Shown piece by piece: positions 33,139 to 44,368 of a stretch of 64,000 bases of DNA. The notes beneath the pieces are model-generated. The model made no database searches, had not been told where the DNA came from, and saw only the letters and a program-made list of their open reading frames with translations. Within the stretch, counting starts at the first letter, position 1. Each line of letters begins with the position of its first letter. The stretch comes from Cordilura impudica (Eukaryota; Arthropoda; Insecta; Diptera; Scathophagidae). Position numbers and translations under genes: made by a program. The stretch lies in the NCBI GenBank assembly GCA_963682025.1, contig OY821517.1:26998869-27062868 (forward strand). The letters are read 5' to 3'.

Positions 33139-35556
33139 AAAAAGGAAGAAAGTTATGGTCGCTCTAGACCGGATACACGTTACGAGAGCTTCTTGGATAC
33201 AACTTTGGTACTGTTATTAATTTCTGACGTTCAAAGATAAAAAAAGTTCACATCTGATGTTATTTTATATCGGGATAGGTAAAAAATCGACTGATCAGTG
33301 CCATATTTGGTGAAGTCATTTACTTTTCGCAAACACATACGCAAATTAAATTTTAGAAAAATCTATGCAATATTTTCGTTTTTTGATAGAATTAAGTGAA
33401 GATCGGGAATCAGCTATATATAGGGACTATGACTAAAAATTGTCCTGCAGGCTTTTTTTTTTTTTGACTACTGATTCGTGGATATAATAGATATATATAA
33501 ACACCAAATTTTATCGATGTATATGGTAATCTGGATCTTACGACATTGTTAGTCGGTCTCATAGGCGTTATTTGTATGAGAACTAGGTGTGGACACGTAC
33601 CGATTTTTAACAAACTCAATACCGTTCGTCATATGGCCGATAAAACCTTATATACCAAATTTCATCAAAGTATATTCATATTTGCGACCTGTAGTTTGAT
33701 TACAAAGTTGACGTGCGCACGCAAGCAGACGAACGGACGGATGGACAAACTGACAGACTGCCAGACAGACAGACTGACCGACCATCCTCCTACCGATCGA
33801 TCTATTTACTGGATACTATCGGAAAATTACTGGAAAGAGTCATATATAATAGACTTCAACCAGTAGTGGAAAGTGCACGGGGACTATCCGAAAGACATTA
33901 TGGATTCAGAAACGCCCGATCGATAATAGATGCTATCAACAGGGTGAGATACAAGGGGAAAATGGCCATAGAGGGAAATGCTGCGGCCAGGAAATACTGT
34001 GCGGTAATTACGCTGGACATAAAAATGCATTTAATAGCGCGGGTTGGAACCACATAATGTTTTCACTATTGAAGCTTAACGTGCCAACTTACATCATGCA
34101 GATCATAAGAGACTACTTCACAGATTGGACCCTTTGGTACGAAACGGAAGTGGGAATGGTCTCAAACGAGACCTCTGCAGGGGTCCCACAGGGCTCAATA
34201 ATATACAACCAAGTTCTCGAACTTGAAATTCCCGAGGAGGCTGAAATCATAGAATTCGCAGACGACATAGCCATATGTGCACGCTTCCTGAACGAAGTAC
34301 AGATGTATGCGAACGAAACCATCCGTTTAATAGGAAACTGGCTGGAAACGATTGGATTGGAACTCGCAGCACATAAAACGGAAGTAGTTCTAATTAGTGG
34401 ATGTAGGGAGACCTTGAAACTGGAAGTAGGTAATATGGAAACCACATCCTCGCAGACGATAACATGTATGGTACTTAAGATAGACGATCGGCTGTGCTTT
34501 AAGATCCATATGGAATATGCATGCCAAAAGGCAGCGGCAGTTGGCAACGCACTTGCGAGGATAAGGCCAAATAATGTATGGTTCGCCAATCTGGGCAAAA
34601 GCTATTAGGAGCTCATCAAGGAGAAACATGCTCTCATTGTTCAGGCAAAACTGTCTGAGAGTCTGCAGAGGGTACAGGAGCACATCACCGGACGCAATAT
34701 GTCTGCTAACTGGAATGGTGCCAATCGACCTAGCAGCAGATAAGACGCAAAGAGTCTACGTCGCAAAGGAGGAAAACCCCGAAGAGGATAGACAAGAGAG
34801 GAGGCCCGTGGAAAGAAATGAAACAATAAAACAGTGGGATAGCACACCCAAGGGGAGGTGGGCCCACAGATTGATACCAAGTGTCAAGAAGTGGATGGAC
34901 CGCAAACACGTAGAAGTTAATTATGACCTGACACAATTCTTAACCGGCCACGGAGGTTTCAGGAGCTACCTCTTCAAGTTCTGACACGATGATTCACCAC
35001 TGTGCCCAAGATGCCCAGAAATACGTGAGGATGAGGAAGACGTTTTCTTTGAATGTCCCAGATTCGAGGAATATAGACGCTTGGTGAACAGTGAAATTGG
35101 TCAGAATGTAGACCCCGAACACATAGTAAATGAAATGCTGAGTTCGGAGGAGAACTGGAGTTTTGTCTGCAAATTTATAACCACCATCATCCAGAAGATA
35201 CGAATAGAAGAGGACAGGCGAAAGCTGATAAGAGCATCCGTAGCTGATAAGAGCATCCGCGAAGACTGGGGGGACGGTTTTTTACTGAGTAGGCGACCCG
35301 TGTGGGTCGTGAATCTCACATAAAGAATGACACCATTCTTATCTTTGGAAGATTTTTCCGCAACCAGCAATTAAAGAAAAAGAAAAAAAAGACAGACTGA
35401 CAGACACACATACAGAGAGATGGACGAAAATCGCTAAATCGACGCAAAAATTGATTCTGAATCGATATGTAAAATATAAGGGTCAAATATTTTTGGTAGT
35501 AACAAATATCAGCACAAACTTATATACCCTAAGATAGTGGCGTAGGGTATTACAAT
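33139..35556 (-). mobile_element. HINE/DINE-1-like (GTCY)n repeat, copy 2, split by a LINE
   Basis: 33139-33785 and 35389-35556 together align with the repeats at 3022-3792 and 48145-48950: palindromic GTCGCTCTAGACCGGA start, a GACR microsatellite (33726-33784), and the TATACCCTAAGATAGTGG end. The LINE at 33786-35388 sits in the microsatellite. On the right, GACAGACTGACAGACAC resumes. Confidence 0.65.
33786..35388 (+). pseudogene. R1-like LINE, 5'-truncated
   Basis: Pieces in order: YRSIYLLDTIGKLLERVIYNRL, ERHYGFRNARSIIDAI, AVITLDIK, a -1 frame change near 34020 giving NAFNSAGWNHIMFSLLKLNV, SAGVPQGSI with a short deletion, IIEFADDIAICAR (catalytic ADD), GLELAAHKTEVVLISG, then after a stop GSPIWAKAI. 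The terminal zinc-type block is CPRCPEIREDEEDVFFECPRF. An A-rich tail (35372-35388) ends it. R1 group is likely from the FADDIAI and KTEVVLIS motifs. Dead. Confidence 0.7.
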
Positions 35557-35584
35557 TGTAACAAATATAATAAAATAAAACATT

Positions 35585-36280
35585 ATTTGTAATTATTCAA
35601 GATCTGGGAACCCTCAAGCCCTTCCCGAGACTGAAAAGCAATTTCTCATTAGAGAAATAAAGAATTCTAAAATTTTAACATAAAAATAGCAGAAAACCTT
35701 AAAGAAACTTTTAACAAACGTTTTTGTCCAAATAGTGTCCAGCATGTGCTCCATGAGGCTTGGTTTAACAATCGTATTGCCCGAAAAAGAAACGTTTATC
35801 AGTTAAGTGGACAAGAGTTCTCGAATCGGACAATTGTTACAGAATAACGAAAATGTAATACACATGGTAACGATGGAAGATGCAGAGCATGGAGAAAGGC
35901 CGGTGAAGAGTTTAAAGAAAATTCTTCGGATGTATGAGTGCTGCTGGTGCCGTAAACTTTCATATCATTGATGGAATATTAGAGCAGAAAAAATATATTG
36001 AGATTTTGAAAACTAATCTCCAGTCCAGCGTGCAAAAAATGAGATTACTAAACAACTACATCATCACTCAGGACAACGATCCGAAGCACACGGAAACAAA
36101 TACTAAGTTGTGGATTTTTTACGATACCCCACAAACTCCCCAGTCCAAAATAAAAAATTCGAATGAAGTTTTTTCGACAGAAGAGTTAGAGAAAGATAAA
36201 TAAAAACCAAAAATGATTTAATTAAAGCCCTCCATGAAGAACGCTGACCCCTATTTTGGTTTCTTCTATTCATAAAAGAT
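35585..36280 (+). pseudogene. Tc1-type transposase, C-terminal two thirds
   Basis: NSVQHVLHEAWFNNRIARKR precedes a scrambled stretch. Then CMSAAGAVNFHIIDGILEQK and YIITQDNDPKHTETNTKLW (second catalytic Asp in QDNDPKH), TPQSP-like codons and a C-terminal NDLIKALHEER-like remnant. The first Asp and N-terminus are lost. Frameshifts present. Confidence 0.65.
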
Positions 36281-36329
36281 AAGAAGCTATAATCAAATAT
36301 TAAAGTAATATTAAAATAAAATAATTTTT

Positions 36330-36580
36330 TTTTTTTAATTAATACCATAGTGTAAAAGCCATCCTGGGGGGTGAGAAATTCCAAGTCAGGGTGAAAGTAC
36401 TAGGCCAGTATAGTATAACCTTCAAAGGGTTTGACATTATCAGGCCAACCTTTTTAAAGGCCTTTTATATTTTTTCCTTATCTTGACGTTTGTTTGCTTA
36501 GTTTTTCAGCTATAACTCAATAACCATTGATGATTTCTCATTTCATTCTTCAGCAAATCAAGTTGCACTTATTTTATTGA
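36330..36580 (-). repeat. dispersed repeat R3, inverted copy
   Basis: The reverse complement of 36340-36440 shares blocks with 2560-2660 (TATACTGGCC/TATACTAGCC, TTTCACCCTGAC, TGGAATTT). A C/G-rich CCTGGGGGGTGAG lies at its edge. Unidentified. Confidence 0.5.
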
Positions 36581-36710
36581 ATGAAATCTTCAAAAAATTT
36601 AAATTTTTCCCCTATTTTTATAAGTTTTTTGAACAACAACGGGGTACGGTTATTACTTATTAGTAGAGAAGAAGAAATTTACATGGATATATTAATAAAA
36701 AAAAATCATG

Positions 36711-36760
36711 TGAGTCCGATCACAGGGGAGATCTGTAAACATCTAGTAATTAAAGATTTT
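36711..36760. repeat. empty-site copy of the 11446 repeat
   Basis: GTGAGTCCGATCACAGGGGA, then GATCTGTAAACATCTA, continues directly into GTAATTAAAG. The copy at 11446 has the foldback-like element inserted after CTA. Confidence 0.65.
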
Positions 36761-36867
36761 TTATGGCGCTTTTTTAAAATCAAACAGAAAGCGTCATCTA
36801 TGTATCACTTATAGCAAACAACTGCAGGGGCTCTGCTTATATAAAAATATTTATTATTTCAACTGGT

Positions 36868-38690
36868 TAATTTTTAATTTTTCATTTTTATTTTTCATTT
36901 TTAATTTTTCAATTTTTTTTTTTTTAATTTTTCATTTTTTATTTTTCATTTTTCACTTTTAATTTTTCATTTTTAATTTTTATTTATTATTTTTCGCTTT
37001 TTATTTTTCATTTTTCTTTTTCATTATTCATTTTTAATTTTTCATTTTTCATTTTAATTTTTTATTTTTTATTTTTTATTTTTCATTTTTATTTTGCATT
37101 TTTCGTTTTTTACTTTCATTTTTCTTTTTCATTGTTCATTTCTAATTTGTAATTTTTCATTTTTTATTTTTCATTTTTAATTTTTTATTTTTAATTTATC
37201 ATTTTTTATTATTCAGTTTTCATTTTTCATTTTTAATTTTTCGTTTTTTACTTTCATTTTTCTTTTTCACTGTTCATTTTTCATTTCTAATTTTTTAATT
37301 TTTCATTTTTTACTTTTAATTTTTCATTTTTCGTTTTTCATTTTTTATTATTCATTTTTCATTTTTAATTTTTAATTTTTCATTTTGCCTTTTTTATTTT
37401 TCATCTTTAATTTTTCATTTTCTATTTTTTATTTTTAATTTTTAATTTTTAATTTTAAATTTTAAATTTTTAATTTTTAATTTTTAATTTTTAATTTTTA
37501 ATTTTTAATTTTTAATTTTTAATTTGTAATTTGTAATTTTTAATTTTAAATTTTTAATTTTTAATTTTTAATTTGTAATTTGTAATTTTTAATTTTTAAT
37601 TTTTAATTTTTAATTTTTAATTTTTAATTTTTAATTTTTAATTTTTAATTTTTAATTTTTAATTTTTAATTTTTAATTTTTAATTTTTAATTTTTAATTT
37701 TTAATTTTTAATTTTTAATTTTTAATTTTTAATTTTTAATTTTTAATTTTTAATTTTTAATTTTTAATTTTTAATTTTTAATTTTTAATTTTTAATTTTT
37801 AATTTTTAATTTTTAATTTTTAATTTTTAATTTTTAATTTTTAATTTTTAATTTTTAATTTTTAATTTTTAATTTTTAATTTTTAATTTTTAATTTTTAA
37901 TTTTTAATTTTTAATTTTTAATTTTTAATTTTTAATTTTTAATTTTTAATTTTTAATTTTTAATTTTTAATTTTTAATTTTTAATTTTTAATTTTTAATT
38001 TTTAATTTTTAATTTTTAATTTTTAATTTTTAATTTTTAATTTTTAATTTTTAATTTTTAATTTTTAATTTTTAATTTTTAAGTTTTAATTTTTAATTTT
38101 TAATTTTTAATTTTTAATTTTTAATTTTTAATTTTTAATTTTTAATTTTTAATTTTTAATTTTTAATTTTTAATTTTTAATTTTTAATTTTTAATTTTTA
38201 ATTTTTAATTTTTAATTTTTAATTTTTAATTTTTAATTTTTAATTTTTAATTTTTAATTTTTAATTTTTAATTTTTAATTTTTAATTTTTAATTTTTAAT
38301 TTTTAATTTTTAATTTTTAATTTTTAATTTTTAATTTTTAATTTTTAATTTTTAATTTTTAATTTTTAATTTTTAATTTTTAATTTTTAATTTTTAATTT
38401 TTAATTTTTAATTTTTAATTTTTAATTTTTAATTTTTAATTTTTAATTTTTAATTTTTAATTTTTAATTTTTAATTTTTAATTTTTAATTTTTAATTTTT
38501 TATTTTTAATTTTTAATATTTCATTTTTAATTTTTAATTTTTAATTTTTAATTTTTAATTTTTAATTTTTAATTTTTAATTTTTAATTTTTAATTTTTAA
38601 TTTTTAATTTTTAATTTTTAATTTTTAATTTTTAATTTTTAATTTTTAATTTTTAATTTTTAATTTTTAATTTTTTATTTTTCATTTTGC
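36868..38690. repeat. 1.8-kb AATTTTT heptanucleotide satellite
   Basis: 37430-38690 is a nearly perfect run of the 7-bp unit AATTTTT (about 180 copies), with isolated variants (GTTTT near 38083, a TATTTCAT patch near 38517). 36868-37430 is a degenerate mix of TTTTTAAT and TTTTTCAT units. It may be affected by assembly collapse or expansion. Confidence 0.9.
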
Positions 38691-38693
38691 CTT

Positions 38694-39238
38694 TTTATAC
38701 CCTCCACATCTCAGTGGCAGAGGGTATATATAGGTTTGTCATTCCGTTTGTAACGCATCGAAAAACTAATTTCCGACCCAATAAAGTATATATATTCTTG
38801 ATCTTTATCACAGCTCGAGTCGATATAGCGATGTCCGTCTGTCCGTCTGTCCGTCTGTCCGTCTGTCCGTGTGTCTGTTGAAATCACGCTCATTCAAAAA
38901 AAAAAGCATTTACTTAGGTCAGGTTACGAAAAAATTATTTGCCATAATTCCCACCAGGTTGGTATTGAAATCGGAGTAAATCGGGAGCCTCTGCGCTGAG
39001 AAATGAACAAAAGTTTATAGATACCTCTAAAAAAAACATGAAACCTAGTGTTTTCTTGTAATAGTTTAGTGGTTGAACATACAACAACATAAAAAAAGCC
39101 ACAAAAAAAATGTGATTCATACATATTAACAATAACAAGAACACAACTACCATGAGCTATGTTAATAGTATTGCCACAAACCGAGGTGGAGGGTATCAAA
39201 GATTCGGCACAGCCGAATTTAACACTCTTACTTGTTTA
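38694..39238 (+). mobile_element. HINE/DINE-1-like (GTCY)n repeat, second subfamily
   Basis: Starts TATACCCTCCACATCTCAG, with inverted AGAGGGTATATATA close by. Contains AAGTATATATATTCTTGATC, which I recall from Drosophila repeats, then (GTCTGTCC)n at 38834-38878. Ends GGTGGAGGGTATC, hairpin ATTCGGCACAGCCGAAT, and CTTACTTGTTT. Same general plan as the other GTCY repeats, but different sequence. Sits directly against the satellite end. Confidence 0.6.
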
Positions 39239-40374
39239 TTTTCAAAACGTTTTTTAAGCTTTAGCTACAATTTTGCTGAAGAATGAAATAAGAAATCATC
39301 AATAGTTCCGGAGTTGGCCTGAGAACGCCAAACCCTTTGGAGGTTTTACTATGTCCTGACTTGGAATTTTGGGCACTTCGATTTTGAAGTCTAAATCAAG
39401 GATATTTTCTGTATTTGTTATAGTTTTTTATAAATATGGAATTTTTTTAAATTATATTTTTATATAAATTAAAGAATAAACCAAATTAAAACATAATTTA
39501 AGATGAGAAGCACTCTGAGCACACTGAGAAGCACTCACTGTACATATGTGGCTTAACAACGAAAATATGAACAAGCGAAAAATAAGACATAAACTAAAGC
39601 AAACGAAATTAAAGTACGAGTACTAAATATAAAAATGGGGGATATGAATTATGATGTTAATATGTGTGTGTTTAGATGTTAAAAAGCTATGTTTAATTTC
39701 CTTTTATGTTTTATGATATTTCTTTTTTTTTTTTTTTTGTTTTTGTTCTGAAACATTTATGCTTAAATTTTTACGTTAAATTTTATTATCTTAATTAAAC
39801 TACACAAGAATAATTTCAATAGGGGATATCAACCTTAATCAAAACCTTAAAAGGAAAATTATTAATTTAAATGCACAGTGGGAAGTTGTTTTGCTAAGTT
39901 TTGGGTATGTCAACTTAAACTAAATAGATTAACAGAAACACAGATTGGTTGTAGAAGTTTTTGGATAAATAGAAACATGTTTGTTAAATAAGGGCTGATA
40001 TGTGAGTTTATAGTAATCCGATTATAAATTAATTTAATAGAATCTGAACAGGAAGGTAGCAAGAAAAAAATCATTTAATTAAAATAAATTCTAGTCTTGA
40101 TTATAAAACGATTACGATAAATCGTTTTGCAAGTGATACAAATTTGCAAAGAAGAACGTAACATAATAGTTGGTTTTTTAAAGCAACGTCCAACAAAATC
40201 TTAAATCCAAAAGCATTTGTTAAAAATTTAAAAAAAAATTTTGGTTCAAAATCAAAGAAATTCTGGGAAGTAAAATATCAAGCACAAAAACTCTAAAAAT
40301 TTCATAACCTCATATTTGGTTATGAAATTTATAATTAACGTGACCAACTGTTTTTGATCAAAAAATAAATAAAA
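39239..40374. other. no gene recognised
   Basis: 39260-39375 carries an R3-like block (GCCAAACC, TGACTTGGAATTTT). The rest is AT-rich with a T16 run near 39724 and no convincing ORF. Confidence 0.35.
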
Positions 40375-40740
40375 CTAGCAGATTCCAGCCCTCGAAATTC
40401 GAGTGCAAATTCTAGGAAAAATTATTTTTTCATTAAATAAAAACCCTAAAGCTATGCTAATCAATTATAGCCAATTTACATATCAACACAAAAAACAAAC
40501 TCATTTTTATTACAAACACGTTAACAAATTTAATAAACATTGTATAATTTTATGTATGTGTTAGTAGGAACTTTAAATGCAATTTACTCAAAATAAAGGA
40601 AAAAATTTAAAAATCTGTAAATCTGCAATATGGCTAAAAAGAAATACCTTTCAAATAATATATATTTGGTCAAAATCGGGATAAAACGGTAGAACAAAAC
40701 ATCGGTTACAAGAAATCGCCTAGCCTATTAATATTATAGA
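40375..40740 (-). mobile_element. HelA Helitron, copy 5
   Basis: On the minus strand: TCTATAATATTAATAGGC (40723-40740) to hairpin plus CTAG (40375-40378), between A and T. 366 bp, among the least damaged copies. Confidence 0.85.
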
Positions 40741-40989
40741 TTTGAAGAATTTTAAAACAGGATTTTGAAGTCAATTTTATGTCTGGCCAAAAAATCTTTA
40801 AAAATAAGATTACAGTTGGATAGAAAACAAAATTCGGCATCAGCCTGTGGTATCTGAAATCACAAATCACAAATTAGATATTCATTCGCTTTGTTTTTTC
40901 ATCAAGAGAATCTTCGATACCATAAAATTTTGGTCTAAAATGTCTCAATCAAATTGTCTCAAATGACACGCAATATTTATGGAGCACAA

Positions 40990-41056
40990 AAAATCCACAC
41001 ATGACAACTGAAAAGCCATGAACGATGCATTGTTTGGTGTGATATTTGGTTCGGCG
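40990..41056 (+). pseudogene. DD41D mariner fragment upstream of Transib copy C
   Basis: HERCIVWCDIWFG, with CGGCG at 41052-41056, is the mariner strand preceding the GGxxGPYFF motif. The reading resumes after the Transib at 44369 with GGITGSFFTED, the same junction logic as in the 28767 mariner. Confidence 0.6.
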
Positions 41057-41099
41057 CACAGTGGACGATTTTGCCAATCTAGGAGGACTTAATTTAAAA

Positions 41100-42156
41100 A
41101 ATATATATGTGACCTTCTCCGAGAAAAGGGACCTAGTGTGTGAAAATAAAGTTTCGAGAAAAACGCATTTAAAGTTTCATAACGCATTATCAATTGGAAC
41201 ACACCTTCAGTTGGGAGATGCTATTTTGTATGGTTGGTTATGATTGGGTGCCGACTTTGGTGACGTCATGCCTATGAGGTGACATATTTTTTTTCGCTTT
41301 TAGTGTGACAATACCTTTGCTATTGTTGCTGCTCTGTTCGGTCTCAGCTATCTGTTCGGTCTCAGCAAAGGGTTGATGTGCGTATACTAATATGAAGAAC
41401 ATTGTAAAAATAACTATAAGAAAGGAAAAGAATAAAGTGACGCTTCAGTCTTGTGCCAACTGTATAACGAGTGTTATCAATATCTCAAAAGTTGTTTCGC
41501 AATTTTGATTCTTTTGTAATTTTGTTACTAAGCTGATGTTAATTTGAAGTAATTTTTATAAAAATGGATATTTCTGACAGTTTTGATGATGATTTAAAAA
41601 GACTAGACTCGGTTTATGGCGATGATGAGATCGATATGACGTTATCTGAAAGTGTCGGTGCTAATACTTCGGGACTTACTGAAAATCAAAGTCTTTTGCA
41701 TGATGTTTCCGAATCCAATATTATATCCGAATTGGAGGAATCCGTTGAAGATATACAAAAGTCTACGAACATCGACTTTATGTACGGAGAAAAATCCGAA
41801 GCATGTTGTTCGAAAGAATGTAATAAGATAATTCCAGAAAATGTTGCTATACAAAGCCGGCAATTTTTCCAATAACTAAGTAAACCAGAACAAGATTTAG
41901 TCCAATTGAGTCATTTGGAATTTCATCGAAAACATTTATCGCTCGAAATCAAAAAAATAAAATTCTAATGTTTTTCTCATTTTTATCGATTTTCCCAAGT
42001 TCGTTTTGTACGTTTTTTTGGGGTAAATAAATTTTTATCAGAAATCAAACTCATTTCATCTTATTCTACACCCTTTAAGGTACCAGAATCCACTCTTAAG
42101 TCCAAACCCGTTTTTTGACACACTAGGTCCCTTTTCTCGGAGAACGTCACATATGC
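41100..42156. repeat. 40-bp inverted repeats around an ORF, inside Transib copy C
   Basis: ATATATGTGACCTTCTCCGA followed by GAAAAGGGACCTAGTGTGT (41099-41138) recurs inverted at about 42117-42156. They bracket roughly 1 kb containing the 103-codon ORF. Could be the ends of a separate element nested in, or carried by, the Transib. No target duplication identified. Confidence 0.5.
41564..41875 (+). CDS. acidic 103-residue ORF of unknown function
   Basis: Starts MDISDSFDDDLKRLDSVYG, highly acidic, and ends CCSKECNKIIPENVAIQSRQ FFQ-stop. Just after the stop, LSKPEQDLVQLSHLEFHRKH continues in frame, so the stop may be a recent mutation in a longer gene. The cysteine-rich end faintly recalls N-termini of uncharacterised multicopy insect proteins. 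Upstream 41230-41560 includes a TGACGTCA (CRE-like) site at 41259-41266. I cannot assign a function. Confidence 0.4.
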   Translation: MDISDSFDDDLKRLDSVYGDDEIDMTLSESVGANTSGLTENQSLLHDVSESNIISELEESVEDIQKSTNIDFMYGEKSEACCSKECNKIIPENVAIQSRQFFQ

Positions 42157-42159
42157 TTT

Positions 42160-42816
42160 AAACTCGATAATTTTTTTTTTTTACATGCTACAAAAATATC
42201 TCATTGTTACGAAAATAAGCACAAAATAGAATGAAAATATATGATTACACCGATAACAGCTCTCAAACATGTGTTTTTAAAATGCATGTAAAATAAATTT
42301 GACAGCTTGAATTAGTTACAAAATTTAAAGTGATTAAAAGTGTATCGTGCGTGATTTTTCCTTTTTTTTTTCATAACAAGTCTTTTTATCGTAAACTTCA
42401 ATAGTTAAACTAGAAGAATTGCAATAACGCGTTTTAATATTTTTACTGGAGTAAAAATTTTGATAATATCTTAAACTTTCCATAGACTCAAACTTATAAA
42501 TTCTATCAGATTCTACGTTGGCAATACAAAGGAGATCATCGATTACATTCCCGCAATTGATTCCAAAAATAAAATCTTGCCCACATTTTGCCCAAAAGCA
42601 TTTATTTTTACAAATATTTCTGAAATATCGCGGGAGGAACTGTTTAAAGTATGGTTGAGAAACATTAAACCCCAAACGTTTGAAGAAGTCTCAAAATACG
42701 TTTTAACAGGTTTTGGAATAGATGTGGACTGGGAAAAGTTGAAAGTATGTTTACAAAAGCTTTGGGAGAAGCCCAGATTTATGCATGATAATTCCGTTTG
42801 GGTTAAAACAAAAATT
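42160..42816. other. unassigned open stretch in Transib copy C
   Basis: The plus strand is open from about 42577 (NISEISREELFKVWLRNIKP, then GFGIDVDWEKLKVCLQKLW). The minus strand is also open over 42334-42675. Neither matches the intact Transib transposase at this position. From KDAEKTSEITG (42817) the plus frame becomes Transib-like. Confidence 0.35.
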
Positions 42817-43680
42817 AAAGACGCAGAAAAAACATCAGAAATAACGGGTATCTATAAAATTAATAGGCAAGGCGATTTCTTGTGACCGATATAAAAATTT
42901 TAGTTACCAACCGATTTTGACCAAAAATAGCTTATTTGAAAGGTATTTCTTTTTAGCTGTCCAACAGATTTACAGATTTGCACCGTCCGGAACACTTTTT
43001 TTTTTTTGAGTAATGCTCATTTAAAGTTGCTACTAACACATACATAAAAACACATACTGTGTGCGTGTTAATTATAAATATCAAAAACCCTGTGTTGAAT
43101 TTTGAATTGGCTAAAATTATAAATTTATTTATTAACAAAACCATTTATATATCTTCTGTGTGTTAAAGAAATATTTACAAATAATGAAATTTAAAGAATT
43201 TTATTTAAAAAGTGTTGAATTGTGAATTGGCTAAAATTGATTAGCATACCCTTAGGCTCTTATAAAATTATTTTTTAAATGAAAAAAAAAATTTCCTAGA
43301 ATTTACACTCGAATAGTTAATAAAAATCTTATAAAAAGGTTCCGCACAATACTAATTTGTATGGCAAGTGGATTCCCTATTAATATACATGCTTTTCAGT
43401 GCTACATGACAGAAATTTTAGAGCTTTATTTGTCGGAATATTCATGGTTCTACATGCCCGTAACTGTGTACAACATTTTATTCCATGGAAAGCATATAAT
43501 CTCTACCTGCATTCTCCCTATTGGCAATTTTTCCGAAGAAGGCAAGAGTCAAGAATTAACCGAGAATTATTTACCAGAAAAACATCACGAGTTGACACGA
43601 ATACTGATTTATTGCATAGACTACTTATTTCATCCGACCTATTCATAGCAAGTTTGCGAAACAACGCCAAAAATCAAGCG
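42817..43680 (+). pseudogene. Transib transposase C-terminal remnant (copy C)
   Basis: KDAEKTSEITGI, interrupted by a HelA Helitron (42851-43316), then NKNLIKRFRTILIC, WFYMPVTVYNILFHGKHIIS and ILPIGNFSEEGKSQE. After a frame change come RVDTNTDLLHRLLISSDLFI and ASLRNNAKNQ. This aligns with residues 395-520 of the intact transposase. The frameshift falls in the SEEAxEARNK motif, so the catalytic Glu context is destroyed. Resemblance fades after 43680. Confidence 0.8.
42851..43316 (+). mobile_element. HelA Helitron, copy 6, inside Transib copy C
   Basis: Starts TCTATAAAATTAATAGGC and ends CTCGAATAG: the hairpin's second arm and spacer are deleted, only TAG remains. Removing it restores the Transib codons for GINKNL, an independent check of the Helitron ends. 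Contains two copies of the TTGAATT(T)TGAATTGGCTAAAATT block. Confidence 0.75.
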
Positions 43681-44368
43681 GGGAGCCTTATTGATGGACA
43701 AATTCAGATTAAAGGCCTAGTTAGCCACACGTTGTTAAAATGTATCCGTACCGTAAATGTAACGTTGGCATTTAGTGCAATTAAAGAAAGTGGAAAACGA
43801 ACCAGCATGTTGCTGTGTAAAATTAAGCAAACTTTATCAGCTGTTTACAAATGTCACGTACAAACGTAGCAAAAATCTATTTTCAACAGCTTGGGACGTT
43901 CCGTTTGGTTACGGTTACGTGTGGCTAACTAGTCCTTAAGTTGATGAAATTTCTAATTGTTTTTCCCCTTGTCAATAATAATAACATTAAATGCAACAAC
44001 AAATAATATTTTATTTCATATTATGCCAGTGGCGTACAGTAAAAAAATCTGGGAGAGGCGGGGGGTTGTACTTAAAACAATGAAATAAGTTATAATATCA
44101 AAGTTGAATTTTCTTCGAAGAAAAAAAATTTTTTTTGCGGGGGGGGGTTTCATCCCAAAAACAGCACCTTATGCTGCGCCACTTTTTTATGCAATATTTC
44201 ATTAGAAAAAAAATTACGTTAATAACTCTTGTAGTTTCAAAAACGCCATTGGAACTAAAAAAGGGGAGTTATAATTAGAGCCTATATTCCAAATTTCAGT
44301 GCGATAGCTCTTAAATTTCGGCTGCAATTGAACTACGTCCTCCTAGATTGGCAGCATCATCCACTATG

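Larger units (their letters stand above)
41057..44368 (+). mobile_element. Transib copy C, third family, decayed
   Basis: CGGCG flanks both ends (41052-41056, 44369-44373). Left end CACAGTGGACGATTTTGCC then AATCTAGGAGGAC. Right end on the minus strand CATAGTGGATGATGCTGCC then AATCTAGGAGGAC. The inverted repeat is about 35 bp. Heptamers are CACAGTG and CATAGTG, but no A-rich nonamer stands at 12 or 23 bp. Inside lie an acidic ORF (41564-41875) between 40-bp inverted repeats, an unassigned stretch, a C-terminal transposase remnant and a HelA Helitron. Both flanks are DD41D mariner sequence. Confidence 0.75.

Noticed and set aside
34113..34598. 161-residue minus-strand ORF
   Set aside because: Antisense shadow of the R1-like LINE RT frame, which has the conserved motifs.
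42334..42675. 113-residue minus-strand ORF as a gene
   Set aside because: Overlaps an equally plausible plus-strand frame, has no recognised motif, and lies inside a decayed transposon.
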